From NCBI GenBank assembly GCA_021307315.1, contig JAJSPD010000004.1, forward strand, positions 310,001 through 374,000: a stretch of 64,000 bases of DNA, in the 5' to 3' direction. A model generated the notes under the pieces. The model searched no databases. It had not been told where the DNA came from and saw nothing but the letters and a program-made list of their open reading frames with translations. Origin of the DNA: Bisporella sp. PMI_857. Lineage: Eukaryota; Ascomycota; Leotiomycetes; Helotiales; Helotiaceae. Shown here in pieces: positions 44,884 to 56,104 of the stretch (position 1 is its first letter; each line of letters starts with the position of its first letter). The translations under genes were made by a program, and so were the position numbers.

Positions 44884-47271
44884 TTAAGCTTCGACAGTCG
44901 CGCCTTCGGCCGTGATTAGCTTGGTTATCTTGCCGATTGCGATGGTTTGGCCCTGTCAATTTTTAGCATTATGAAATTCTAGATGGAAAAGGAAGTTCTT
45001 ACCTGATCTCTGAGGGTAAATCGTCCTAATTGTGGGTAGTCTTCGAATTTCTCTACGCATACTGATCCAGCACCACCAATGACGTCCATCCGTGCGATGA
45101 TGTTATCGCCCTTCTTTGCGTGTGAAGGAGGAAGTTTGCTCTTCCTGTTCGTACCCTTCTGCAACTTGTGGAGCAATGCTCCAAACGACACCTCTTCAAT
45201 TGCTGAATGAACGTGCATCACACAATCGAAACCGGCAGAAAGAATGCTCTTCAACTCCAAGACTCGAATTTGAGCTTCAAAAGAAGTGACGTTGTGAACC
45301 AACCGTTTCGGTGAGCAAAGAACAAATCCTGGCAAGACGTCTTCTTCTTCGATGCCGCGTAGCCGTAATCGAACTTGGTCTCCACATTGTGCTATGTCCA
45401 CTTCTTCTTCTGTCTCTCCGTAGATTGCTGCGACTTCCACTTTGTCTTTGTTGGGCATCATGATCAGGGATATGCCTTTCTTGATGACTCCTGACTCAAT
45501 CTTTCCTTCGACGATAGTACCCATGTCACGGTATTTACCATTAATAGGCATCATAAACGGCGCGTTGATCTTCCGCTCAAAGGTTGTCATGTTGTCAAGA
45601 TATTCTAGCAGTGATGGCCCATCGTAGAATGGAGCAACGCCCTTGGGTATCCGATCCTTTATACCCATCGTCCTCTGTGCAGCGATTGGCATGAAGAATA
45701 CATCGGTCTTCATGTTGAAACCTAACGACTTGAGAAATGCGGCGAGTTTGGTTGTACATTCAAGATACCGTTCCTTGGACCATTCCACAGTAGGATCATC
45801 CATCTTGTTGATCACTACAACAAGTTTGTTCACACCTTGAGTTTTAGCCAACATGGCGTGCTCACGAGTTTGGCCTCCCTTCTCGAATCCTGTTTCGTAT
45901 TCTCCTTTCCGTGCACTAATAACAAGAACTCCAACGTCAGCCTGGGAGGCCCCGCCAATCATGCTAGGAACATATGTCTTGTGTCCTGGCGCATCTAAAA
46001 TACTGTATCGCCGTTTTTCCGTTTCGAAATATCCTCGACCAACCTCGACGGTTTTGCCCTTAGATCTCTCCTCCTTTGTAAGATCCAAAGCCCAAGACAA
46101 ATACCAAGTCTCACGTCCCATCTCCTTGGCTTCTTTTTTGTTTTTCTCCAACGTTCGCTCATCAACCATGCCTGTTGCGTATAAAATAGCACCTCCGAGA
46201 GTTGACTTTCCTGCATCGACGTGACCGATGAAGATAACGTTGACATGCTCTTTTCCGTAAATCTCTTGCAGAGTCTCTACATCGACATCAGCAGTCTGTG
46301 CCTTCTCGACAGCATCTGCTTCACGAATAGCGGCTTTGGCAGTTGTATTCGACGAGGGACTTGAGCGGCCCGAAGTAGGTGGCGATGACTTTCGGCTATC
46401 GGACGCTTTCGTTGATTTTTCAATCGCCTTAGCAGCAGCTACTTTTGCTCCTGTAGCCGGTGTTGTCGTTGGCTCTTTCTTAGGTTCTTCCTTTTTCTCC
46501 TCTTTATTTGCTGGTGTAGTATTGCCAATACTCAGAACCTTCGCTTTTGGCTTTGGAGCATCTCCACCGATGCTCAGAACCTTTGGTGCACCTGCTGCTA
46601 GCTTTACTGGTGCATTCAGATCTGATCCCCCCGATGTTCCTTCCGCCGGTCGCTTGGCTATAGTGGGTGTAGCTCGAGGCTGTTGAGGCTGGGCGGATTG
46701 CGGTTGTTGTGAATATCCAGGATATTGCTGTGCTATGATTTTAGTCAGCAAGGTCTTTCGGTATGTTCCTATAATGAGCTGCAGGAACCCTGAAGAACAA
46801 TTCGTCTTCTTAGGAGGAGCAATTATAAACTCCCTGTGGCGTGACAATTAAACAAAGGGGATTGGGATTGTTGCAACTGCTTGATAATTGAAAATTTGTG
46901 GCATCTTGAGAGAAGAACTCACAGTATTGTTGATTGTACCCGCCTTGCTGCTGCCCGTATTGAGGATATTGCTGGTTGTAGCCTTGCTGCCCATACTGAG
47001 AATAGCCACCGCCATATCCCTGGTAACCACCCTGGTTGTATGTGTTCTGATATTGATCGTACCCTCCTCCGTATTGCTGATAAGCCTGTCCAGGCTGGAA
47101 AGACTGTGCACCCGGCTGGAAGGAGCTTGCGCCAGGTCTGAATGCAGGTGCTTGTGGTTGTGGCTGGCCCGATTGTGATTGTGAGTTGTTGAGATTTAGA
47201 TTCTGAGTTTGCTTAGACAGATTGTCATCCTGTGCAGCAGGGTCATCTTCCCATGAGTTAAGATTCGACAT
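44884..47271 (-). CDS. SUP35: Translation release factor eRF3 (SUP35) with prion-like N-domain
   Basis: Exons 47271-46923, 46732-45003 and 44952-44884; 715 aa. Residues about 30-130 are Gln/Gly/Tyr/Asn-rich with repeated units such as GGYQGYGGGYSQYGQQGYN and YPQYGQQQGGYN, the composition of the yeast prion domain. A Lys/Glu-rich M region follows, with two KVLSIG motifs. The eEF1A-like GTPase starts near residue 280: GHVDAGKSTLGG (G1), a DAPGHKTYVPSMI block (G3), and NKMDDPTVEWS (G4). It ends with the beta-barrel domains and TKLITAEGATVEA. With eRF1 the protein hydrolyses GTP to release the finished peptide at stop codons. The 190-nt first intron cuts the prion-like domain, so intron retention would truncate it. 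The gene is divergent from the YRB30-type gene. Confidence 0.96.
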
Positions 47272-47796
47272 CTTTGCTTGTGTCTTTTATCAGCAGGTCT
47301 TATTGTTTGTTTGTAGTTTGTCGCTCGCGGTGTGAGGCGGGGCAAGGTCGACAGTTTTTATCGAGGGGTCGGCTGGGCAGAAATCAGGACCACTACTGAT
47401 CCGATATCTTGGCATTGAGTCACTTTATACCCAACGAGGCTTAGCTAATACCATAAATGACCAAGACCATCAGGTAGAACAGAGATAGGAGGCTCAGCAA
47501 ATGCTTGAGTCACCAAAAGATCCTGGCAAAGACAATCTTATGGTAACTTAATAGTCGGTTTGGGTTTCAAGAATTTAGCATTTATATGTGCAAATCTAGC
47601 GACGCTAAATAGCCGATGACGTTGGTCCAATCGCTTGACAGACGCTTTCTAGCAGAAATCGCGTCTCCTTAAAAGTTCACACGCGTTTGCTTCTACATAA
47701 CATTCAATCAATACCAACATTCTCTAATTATAATCTTAAATACAGCTATATCATGCAAATCCATTTTACGGTAGTCTTGTGAGATATTCTCTCGTC
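47272..47796. promoter_or_regulatory. Bidirectional promoter, SUP35/Yrb30-type gene
   Basis: 525 bp between divergent start codons, without an ORF of note. Pyrimidine- and AT-rich stretches lie close to the Yrb30 side. Confidence 0.55.
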
Positions 47797-50236
47797 ATGG
47801 AAGTTATTTTAGGCCAGGTGAGTCTCGTACTAAACCCGGAAACCACTCTCAGTCTTGGGTCACGTGCTAACCGACATGTAGCTCACTTCGGGCCTGAAGA
47901 ACCATCTTCTTAGGTATATCGTCATTTCCATGGAGTTTATACCTCTATTGACCTGATACTTACTTAATCAGAACTGGAATCGCTGTCACAGCTAATTACG
48001 CCATCAAGCAGACTTCCAGGTTGCTTAAAGTATGAACCAAACAACAAGTTTTATGCCGGATACTGATGATGTTACAGACTGTAGATAATAAAGCAGACTA
48101 TGAAGAGCTTCGAGCACTGCAGGAACGTCTTGATAACAAAATCAGTGTCAGTCCTACCAGATAGTATCTCATTTACCTCCCTCATCATGTGTGCTAATGT
48201 GATGATAGATTATCTCGCCTGCAATTGATCTGATAGAAATAATGTAGGAGTCTCAACGGTACATATCCAATCTTTCTCAACTGACACAATATAGCTCTGC
48301 CAAAGGAAACACAACTTTAGGGTCTGCTATCTCGTTGACCAAAGCCATTAGAAGGGAAATTAAAAGCCTCGTCGTCCGTCTAGCAAATGCAGCGGACTCA
48401 GAGCAAGTGTCTAGTAAAAGTCTCAAGAAAGCCCCATCAGGCGAAGCACATAAGGCAGAGATCCGCAAAATTATCATCGACATCCAAAAGCTACTAGCCC
48501 GAATTGAAGATGCCGTCCCCCTCATCAACTTGGCAATCACCACCTCTGGCGCTCAACTTTCCACCAGTCTACCACCTTCAATATCGCCTTCAAGATTACT
48601 CCAAGCCAGTCACTTTCTTGCTGCTGGTGACATGCAATATATGGCAAATCCTATTGAGCCAGTCCAGGTTGCGCCCACACTGACGTTGTCGGTGTATATG
48701 CTCTACGCTGCACATATTCACCGAGTGGGTAGTGACACTGATAATGTAAGGGAGACGACGTGGAAAGAGGTAATACATAAAGCGAGAGTCAAACTTCTTC
48801 GGGTGCCTCTCCTCGAAAGTCACCTAAACGAAAATCAGCCGCACCTACCTACAGTCAATGGCCAGCCATCAAGTATTTCCCTAATCAAGTCTGTTGAGGA
48901 ATCTGATGAGTACATTGTGCGTGGAGAAGGAAATGCAAACGAGTTTGCTTACCGATTAGAGATTATCGAGGACTTTGACGATGATAGAGTGCATTCTTTT
49001 GGGGATGACGAACCCAAACCAGGACGCTATAGGGATGTTAAGCTGGCAGGAATCCGAGAGTCTGTACCAATCCATCAGATCTCGAAGATCTTCTATGCGG
49101 ATACTGGAAAGATCTTAGGTATCGGCGGAGATGGCGAAACTAATAATCCGGTCTTACTTCTCAAAAGAGACATGAATGCTCTCCCTCCTCGCAGAATGAT
49201 GGGGGATGAAGATCAGGGCGAAGCATTTAGATATGAAGACCGCCGCGAGTCCTTCAGTCCAGTGGACGACGACGACGGCGAAGGACAAGATGACATCGAT
49301 CAACAGATACGTCGAGAAAGCTCGGTATATTTCCCCGAAACACCAACCAAAAATAAAGCCCAGCCAATCGAAGAAGCATGGAGATTCCCATCAGACCTTG
49401 ACCCAGAATGGCTCGCCCTAGAAGTCTACACTGAATTAGAAGACTCCTCATCTGAAGATGATGGAGAGATAAACGACGACTCAGCATACGACTCTCACCG
49501 ACCCAGCTCCTCCTCCACCAACGAACCCAGCACCCTCACCTCCGATCTCTCAAACCTCAACCTCTCTCCCGCTATGACAAGTACCAACACTCTCCTTCCG
49601 CCATCGCCTCTGCAGCGCCTCCCCCCTTCCACATCGCCCCTCTTCGAACCCATGACATCCTCCCTCTCCCTCCTCGAAATGCTCATTCGCCTAACGATCC
49701 TCCAACAATTCCAGCAAGCGTCGCACCTTACTATTCCGGACGAACTAATATCCTTCTTCCTCGAAGACGCCTCTACAACCGGCGCAGGTGGCGACGCTGA
49801 TTCCCGGCGGAGGATACGGAGAGAGGCGAGGCAGAAGGTAGGGTTTGATCCTTATGATGAGAGTCCTGTGAAGAGGCGGAGTGAGGAGTATCTTTCTCAG
49901 AATCAATATCAAGCTGGGCATGATGGGGAGGGGTATGGACGGTCGAGGACGGGAACTCCTTATGATGAGGGTGATTATGGGAGGCAGACGAGGAGTCCGG
50001 AACCGTGGTTGTTGAGGGGTAGGGAGGCTTCATCACCTCGAGAGATGACGCCGTCCTCACCTATGTCTCCATATAGACCTGTAGTCAGGAAAGGGACGAG
50101 GCCATTAGATCGGGTGAGGGGCCAGAGTGGTGTGATAGGAAGTCCGTTGGGACGAGGCGTCAGTGCTGATACGGATTCGACTTTAGGTACGAGCCCTGGG
50201 TCGCCTACTCTTATGGATGGGAAGGAGATGCATTAG
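47797..50236 (+). CDS. Yrb30-type Ran-GTP binding protein
   Basis: Six exons: 47797-47817, 47882-47913, 47972-48029, 48078-48146, 48209-48243 and 48295-50236; 718 aa. The first exon codes only seven residues (MEVILGQ), and four further short exons follow before a long last exon. This is a front-loaded intron pattern. The N-terminal half is helical (ANYAIKQTSRLLK, YEELRALQERLDNKI, SLTKAIRREIKSLVVRLANA) and matches the fungal RanGTP-binding (Yrb30) family, including ASHFLAAGD, LTLSVYMLYAAHIHR and the following YRLEIIEDFDDDR. In yeast Yrb30 binds Gsp1-GTP and slows its GAP-stimulated hydrolysis. The C-terminal 330 residues are Ser/Pro/Arg-rich and probably disordered. The assignment is to family level. 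Confidence 0.82.
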
Positions 50237-50444
50237 AGTAGTGACTACCTGAACCAATGACATTGCACATACACCCCAGGCGCACTTTTATTTTCCCTCT
50301 TCGTGTACACGTATCAAAGATACTACAATACCTGTAGAAAACTGGCCTGGGTTGTTCCCTTAGTTAGTCCTCGCTAAAGCCCCTATCTTCTATTTGCTGG
50401 CCGTCGCGATATAGCACTAGCGTCCCACGCTTGATTCTTCCTTA

Positions 50445-51883
50445 ATGAAGAAGCCCGGCCTTGTGAAGCTTCGTGACCAGTTTCGACCAGTTTCAGGTCT
50501 AAATACAGAAGCCATTGTCGTACAACAAAACAATGCATCTATCGGACCAATAATAAGGCTTGCACTATCTAGGCGTCAACGACAGCCACTTGCAGCCAGA
50601 CAAGACATCCCGTGCGGCCGAAAGTATGAAACTTCAAAGAAAGCAAAGCCTTTTTTGTTTCTCAATTTACTTTGGTGCTTTTGGAAAATCAGGGTTAATC
50701 CATCGACCAGACGTCGCAGTGTTCATGGTCAAACAAGTCTTGACGCCAAAAGCGGTGAAGTATCATATGTGTTAAGATGGCCAACTCAGGGGATCGAACT
50801 TAATCCGCCCATCCCTGTTCTGAAGCTTAGCGATAGCGATCTCTGTGAGTTGATATGGCCAGATCTACGGAGGATACCATATACCTCGAGGCTCGTCGAT
50901 GGAGACGTAGTACAGCTTGCAAGATTTGCCAGGAGGGAAGTACAGGCCTCTATGTACCCTCACCTTTCGGCGGAAAGCATAATGCCTATCATGAAGCTAC
51001 TCCAAGACTCAACTAAAAATAATGATATATATGATGAAATAGAGAAAAAAGTTGTTCAAAGTCTTACTGGGTGAAGTTGCAGAACTTCGCCGGATCGAGT
51101 ACGGCGGTTTGTTAGAGAAGGCTGCTTCCCTTTTCTGACTACGGGACGCATGATATGGCCAAGAGATATGTCATTGAGACAATCAGTGGCTAATCATTTT
51201 GCAAGAATGCAATATCTAGTCGATAGCTCTGCTAAGGATGAGATTGATCCAAGACTTACGATCGGCCTCTTGAGAAATAACTACGGATGTAAAGTTGAGT
51301 GGGTCGACGATTTGCGTCGACACCTGTTTATCGATGAGGATGAAGTCATATATATATATATCAGCACCAATACTAGCTCCAGTCTCAGTGGCTAGCGCCA
51401 ACTCGTGTAGGCTATGATGAACAACTGCTCAGGGAAGAGCTACGCACTTTTAATCTGCTCGTCCCAGCAGACGAAAGGTCGACAGAGCAATATCTACAAA
51501 GGAAAAGAACTCCAACAATGATAGCATCTATGGCTACCCCAGAAGGGATAGATCTCTGAAAAGTTACGCACATTGGGGACGTCGAATCCAAAAGCTCCAA
51601 GACGTTCTACATGGGCCGCAAGACGGATTTTTGGACGTAGGTTGGGATAGGGCAGACCATGAGTAGCCTCGCCACCGTTGCAAACTTCTACCTTGCTGTA
51701 GCTGTTGGTTTCTTAACTATAACGAGCATCGTTCTAGGTAGCCTATCCGTCATATGCGAAGATTGCGCTCAATGTCAGCAAGGACTCACTAGACTTGACA
51801 CGGCAACAACGGAAGCTCTCACCGCTCAAGCTTGTGCAACGCGAGATAACGCGGATTTGTTGCCTCGGTTTTGTCTGAAGTGA
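50445..51883 (+). pseudogene. Decayed fungal gene ending in a membrane segment
   Basis: Open segments in changing frames read as one protein. They are 50445-51074 (RFARREVQASMYPHLSAES), a frame with EYGGLLEKAASLF near 51110, TGRMIWPRDMSLRQSVANHF from about 51140 to 51395, then GYDEQLLREELRTFN and YAHWGRRIQKLQDVLHG. The last is a hydrophobic segment ANFYLAVAVGFLTITSIVLG at 51684-51743. The order (WP-basic-LRQSVANHFARMQYLVD, an NNYGCKVEW block, WGRRI, then a TM helix) resembles a common uncharacterised family in filamentous ascomycetes. At least three frame changes and a TGA after SLF interrupt it. The first 209 codons are still open, so a truncated product is conceivable. Function is unknown. 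Confidence 0.6.
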
Positions 51884-54059
51884 TGGAATTATGACTGTAG
51901 AAATCATTGAGGATCAGTTGATTAGCATGCATCCTTCACGGAGAAGTCCCATACTATATAGAGAGAGGGAATGGTATTAGTGCATTGTAGACACGAGTCT
52001 TTCCTTTCTGTAGAGAGGGGGATGGTTGTGAATTTTGTGCATGTGGATATTATCCTCCATGATAGTTAGCATCAAGGGTTCCAATTACTCTTAAGGTCTA
52101 TTTCAAGTTTTCTTACAACGACAACTTGTCGGCGTATGAATCGTTGACTAAGTTCGACCTCAAATACAACACTAATGACAATACTATAAGCTGGGAAGGC
52201 TCTGCCCTTCCTGTCAGTGGCATTATTCCACGTCAAAAGATGTCCCACATAAGGTATACAGTGACGCACTTCCGTCGACAACACCACCTTCTGTACTTCC
52301 AGAGGCTGCAAGGCAGTCGCCCTGGATGTTAGTTAAGTCAAATATTTCTTCGTCTTAATGCCTCATAGGTCTATTCACGCAACTTCCAACCTCTCGTTTC
52401 CTCACCGATACCACAATATCCACCTAGTTGCCTCACTAATAGCAGTCATGTCTTATATGCCGCTCAGATCTCAAGGAGAGGTGCAGAGATTCTCGCACCA
52501 CCCCTGCTTGTATCTTGCCTTTCACCTTTCCCATGTCGACATAACACATCCCTGGATTCATTCGCGACGTTCATGCCGTTCTGGCAGGGCTAGAATCGTC
52601 GAAACCTAAAGAGCAGCCAAGGAAACCATGTACAAAGCTTGAGCTAGTTCTGGCGAGTTTGAAATGCCTGCACAAATTGGCCCCATAGCCCTGTCCTTCT
52701 AACTGATGCTAGGTGTCAATGAAGTATTGTTCGCTCTATAAGTCACCTACCACACGGTCAGCAGATAGGAACCACAAATAATATATCATAGAGGAAGGTA
52801 CAAGAGAGTCTGATAAGAAAGCCCTGAGGAAGGCATCGCCTAGCACCGGATTAAACTTTTCCAGGATCTGAATTACAGTTCGGAATCCACAGACCATAAA
52901 GCAAATAATGCAGCTAACATATCCAACACGTCGTCGAGTCCATCAGCATCACGAGATTCATGATAAATTGCCCATACCAGGAAACGACCGCTGAGGATTT
53001 GATTACGCTAGAATTAATTTTATCTTCTGCGATAGGACGGTCTGCATCAGCATTAGAAAAGGATCCATACCACTAGAAATAAGTAATATTCCAAGCTAAC
53101 AGACCAACCCAAACAAACGGAATGAATAGGAGATCTTTTAGAGAACTTCGAGGACCTCAAAGATCGAAGACGGATCTGTTCAATCGTTGGCAGCGCCATA
53201 ATGTAAATCCCGAGCGATACTTTGAGCTTCTTGCCGTCGCGTGCCGAACACACAACACCTCAGCGCCAAACCAGCCTATACCGAGGAAAGACGACCAGGA
53301 ATATGAATCCGGAGGGCTCTGACAAGCTGCTGCAATGAGGAGGATATCGGCATTTTTGACCTTCCCCTGTGGATGCGGCGTTGTTCTTTCATGGCCGGGC
53401 AGGACCGCGCGGTATATCCAAGGGAAAGGGGACTCATGCTCGATTCGGACAACCATCTTTGTTTGAGCTCGTGCCTGCAAGAGATGCAACACAATCAGCT
53501 ATGGCTCTAGCCTTAGGCTTAATTCACTTATGTAAAAAAGGAAGCTCTTTGATAATTGGTGATCTATAGTAGCTGGGGCAGGGGCGGCAAATCATATAAC
53601 GCGAAGATAAGAAGCATTGAATAGGGGGATGGCTGGTGCCTCACATTTGGAAGCGCAATCAATGCTGAAGAAAATTCCAGATCGACACATTCTCGTACGC
53701 ACTGCAACGTTGTTCTGGATGAAATGAATGCAAAGACCGAATTCCTGCACATAAGTCTAATATTGGTATCATCATATACACAACTCCCCCAGATGTGCAT
53801 CCAGCCTTTCTCAATATCCCCCTCAGAGTTCGCTTGCCCGTAAATACCATGGTTAATAATTAAAAGAATGAACAGCCCTCGCTTCCAATGCAATGCATGC
53901 TCCTAGATCGACTCCATGAATCGTTTCCCCATATCGAAAGGCCGAGATTTAATATGGATATGTACTCCATCGCTCTCCCATTCACAGTTTTGGGTGTAGC
54001 CCTCATCTCTTTCTTCCGAGCCTTGGCTCGATTTGTACCTGTTTTATTGCTCCACCAGC
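51884..54059. other. 2.2-kb region with at least one unidentified coding relic
   Basis: Around 52066-52332 on the plus strand an open frame carries VYFKFSYNDNLSAYESLTKF followed by YNTNDNTISWEG, which reads like genuine protein but belongs to no family I know and has no start. The rest is unsupported. Together with the preceding pseudogene this marks 50.4-52.4 kb as a patch of decay. Confidence 0.4.
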
Positions 54060-56104
54060 TCATCCTCCAGCGTTGATCACAACTCTAGCACCTTCTTTGC
54101 CTAGAATTCCACGTTCTTGTGGTTTTGGACTATGGCCTCGGCCTCTTTTTCTGCTTAGGAAACCTAGCATGCCGGTTGGCTTCGCTCCGGCCTCAACTAA
54201 TTTGGCATCGGCAGGTAGTGTGGCATCCTGTTTTGCCAACTCAGACCAGCTCCCAGTTCCGTCAAGCACAACTTGCATTCCACCTCCCATAGACTCTTTT
54301 CGTGTCCCGGTGGGTCGCGAGGGACGGTTATAGGACTGCTGATATGGCGACAGAGGCACTTGACGCGACCTTGGGCTGGTATTCTCAGAAACAACATTTC
54401 CGTTTGGAAGTGGTGGTACCACGTCTGATGGTCTGGGAGGGGATCCCGAGAGGGATGAAGCTTGAGATCTCGAATTCTTCCTTCGTAATCTCGTTGGAGA
54501 ACGAGGTCGCGAAGGCTTTGGAGATTCTGCTTCTGATGGAGAAGGCTGGACTGGTGGTGGTTGTGTGTAATCTAGAGGAGAGCCTGGATTAGAGTCATTA
54601 GGATCGACAGCTCCAGCATATCTGGCAAGCCTATATAGATATTAATGTCTGGAACTATGAAAATAGGAAGGGCAGACGTACGCAGCCGTTGTGTAGTCAA
54701 AAGGAAGATACTGTGTCTCAATCATCTTGTAGAGCTCTTCCTCGCGCACTTCCTTCTCAGTTGCATCTTCTTTCAACGCATCTCGAGGCTTTTGTCGCCT
54801 GGCCCGCGCTTCTAACGGCGCTTCCTCCAAAAGTAATTCCTCCAGATCGTAAGTGGCGTCAAAATTTGTCTTGTCGGCCGAAGGCACGAATACTGGTTCT
54901 AGCTCCTTCCTCTCCAAAGCCTCAAAGTCTATTGCGCGGAAGAACACATTATCTGTAAAGCTAAGCCAACTCTCTGACCCCATGCGTTTGGCAGGATCTT
55001 CTTCGAGTGCAGAGCTGATAGCATGCAAGCATGGCATTGAGACTGCTGGTTTCGTGACTGGGAATTTGGGGTTGGCTTGCGTAATTTGGTGGGATAGTGT
55101 CGTCTGAGTGCTGCCCTCAAATGGCCGCTGAAATTGTAATACTTAGTGCAAAATTCATCAAGCAAGATTGATGCACATACCTTGTTGTAGATACACTCAT
55201 AGAACAAGACACCAAGCGACCACCAATCTGCCCCGCAACTGTAACCCGTACCTTTGTACACCTCTGGAGCAAGATATGCGAGAGTTCCCGACTTGCTGGT
55301 CAACGGCTTGCCGGGAGTATAATCCGAAGCAACATTCTAGGCCCAGTTAGTACAAGATGCTCCTCTTCGTGGGAAGACAGGGACACCGACAAAATCCGCT
55401 AAATGAATATGACCTTCAGAATCCAATAAAACATTATCGGGTTTAACGTCCCGGTGTATAATTCCCTGTTTATGTATATATCTCAAGGCACAGCCCAACT
55501 CCGCAATCCAGAACCGAACAGCTTCTTCTGTGAAAGTCTTTCTCGAAATGTGGAATCGAAGGTCACCGCCGTTCATCAAATCAACCACCAAGTACCTGCC
55601 AGTGTCTAATCAGCGGAATTCCAGGCGCAGCCCTTAATCCAACTCACATATATTCGATGTCCTGGAAACTATAACGCAGATTGCAAATGAATGGATGATT
55701 TAAATGCTGTAACATCCGCCGTTCCCTAATTATATTTCGTACACTCTCAGATCGAATGACTGCAAGTATAAATGTCAGTGCGTGTTGGACTTTTCGTAAG
55801 GCGGGGCAATCAACCTTCATCTTTGCGGATATACTTCAGGGCGAAGGTCAACCCAGTATCTTTCCTCTCCACAATTCTGACTTTGCCAAACGCTCCCTTT
55901 CCCACGACTCGGAGCAAACGAAAGTGGTTCAGGTTCACTGTTGCATCGTGAGGTCAGCTATTAAGACTCTGATAGGGGCTCAAACGCGAGAGCCCACAAC
56001 CACAGCGGTGAGACACTGGATATGGCTTGCAAAAAGCACTGCTCGACTATTCCTCACATACCTTCATCATTGAAGCTAACCGGCTTCCCATTGCTGTTTC
56101 CCAT
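54060..56104 (-). CDS. YANK/STK32-type AGC serine/threonine kinase, N-myristoylation motif
   Basis: Seven exons: 56104-56062, 55937-55815, 55759-55648, 55595-55391, 55336-55181, 55127-54682 and 54630-54060; 551 aa. The N-terminus [11 protein letters not shown] is a textbook N-myristoylation signal, suggesting membrane attachment. The kinase domain (about 20-290) shows [37 protein letters not shown], the unusual LADFN (DFN in place of DFG, as in the STK32/YANK group), [11 protein letters not shown] and [11 protein letters not shown]. After it come conserved LPFDYTTA and a long Pro/Ser/Arg-rich tail ending [10 protein letters not shown]. All introns close in frame (51-124 nt). Substrates of this family in fungi are poorly known. 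The promoter region upstream is very long (3.7 kb to the next gene). Confidence 0.92.
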
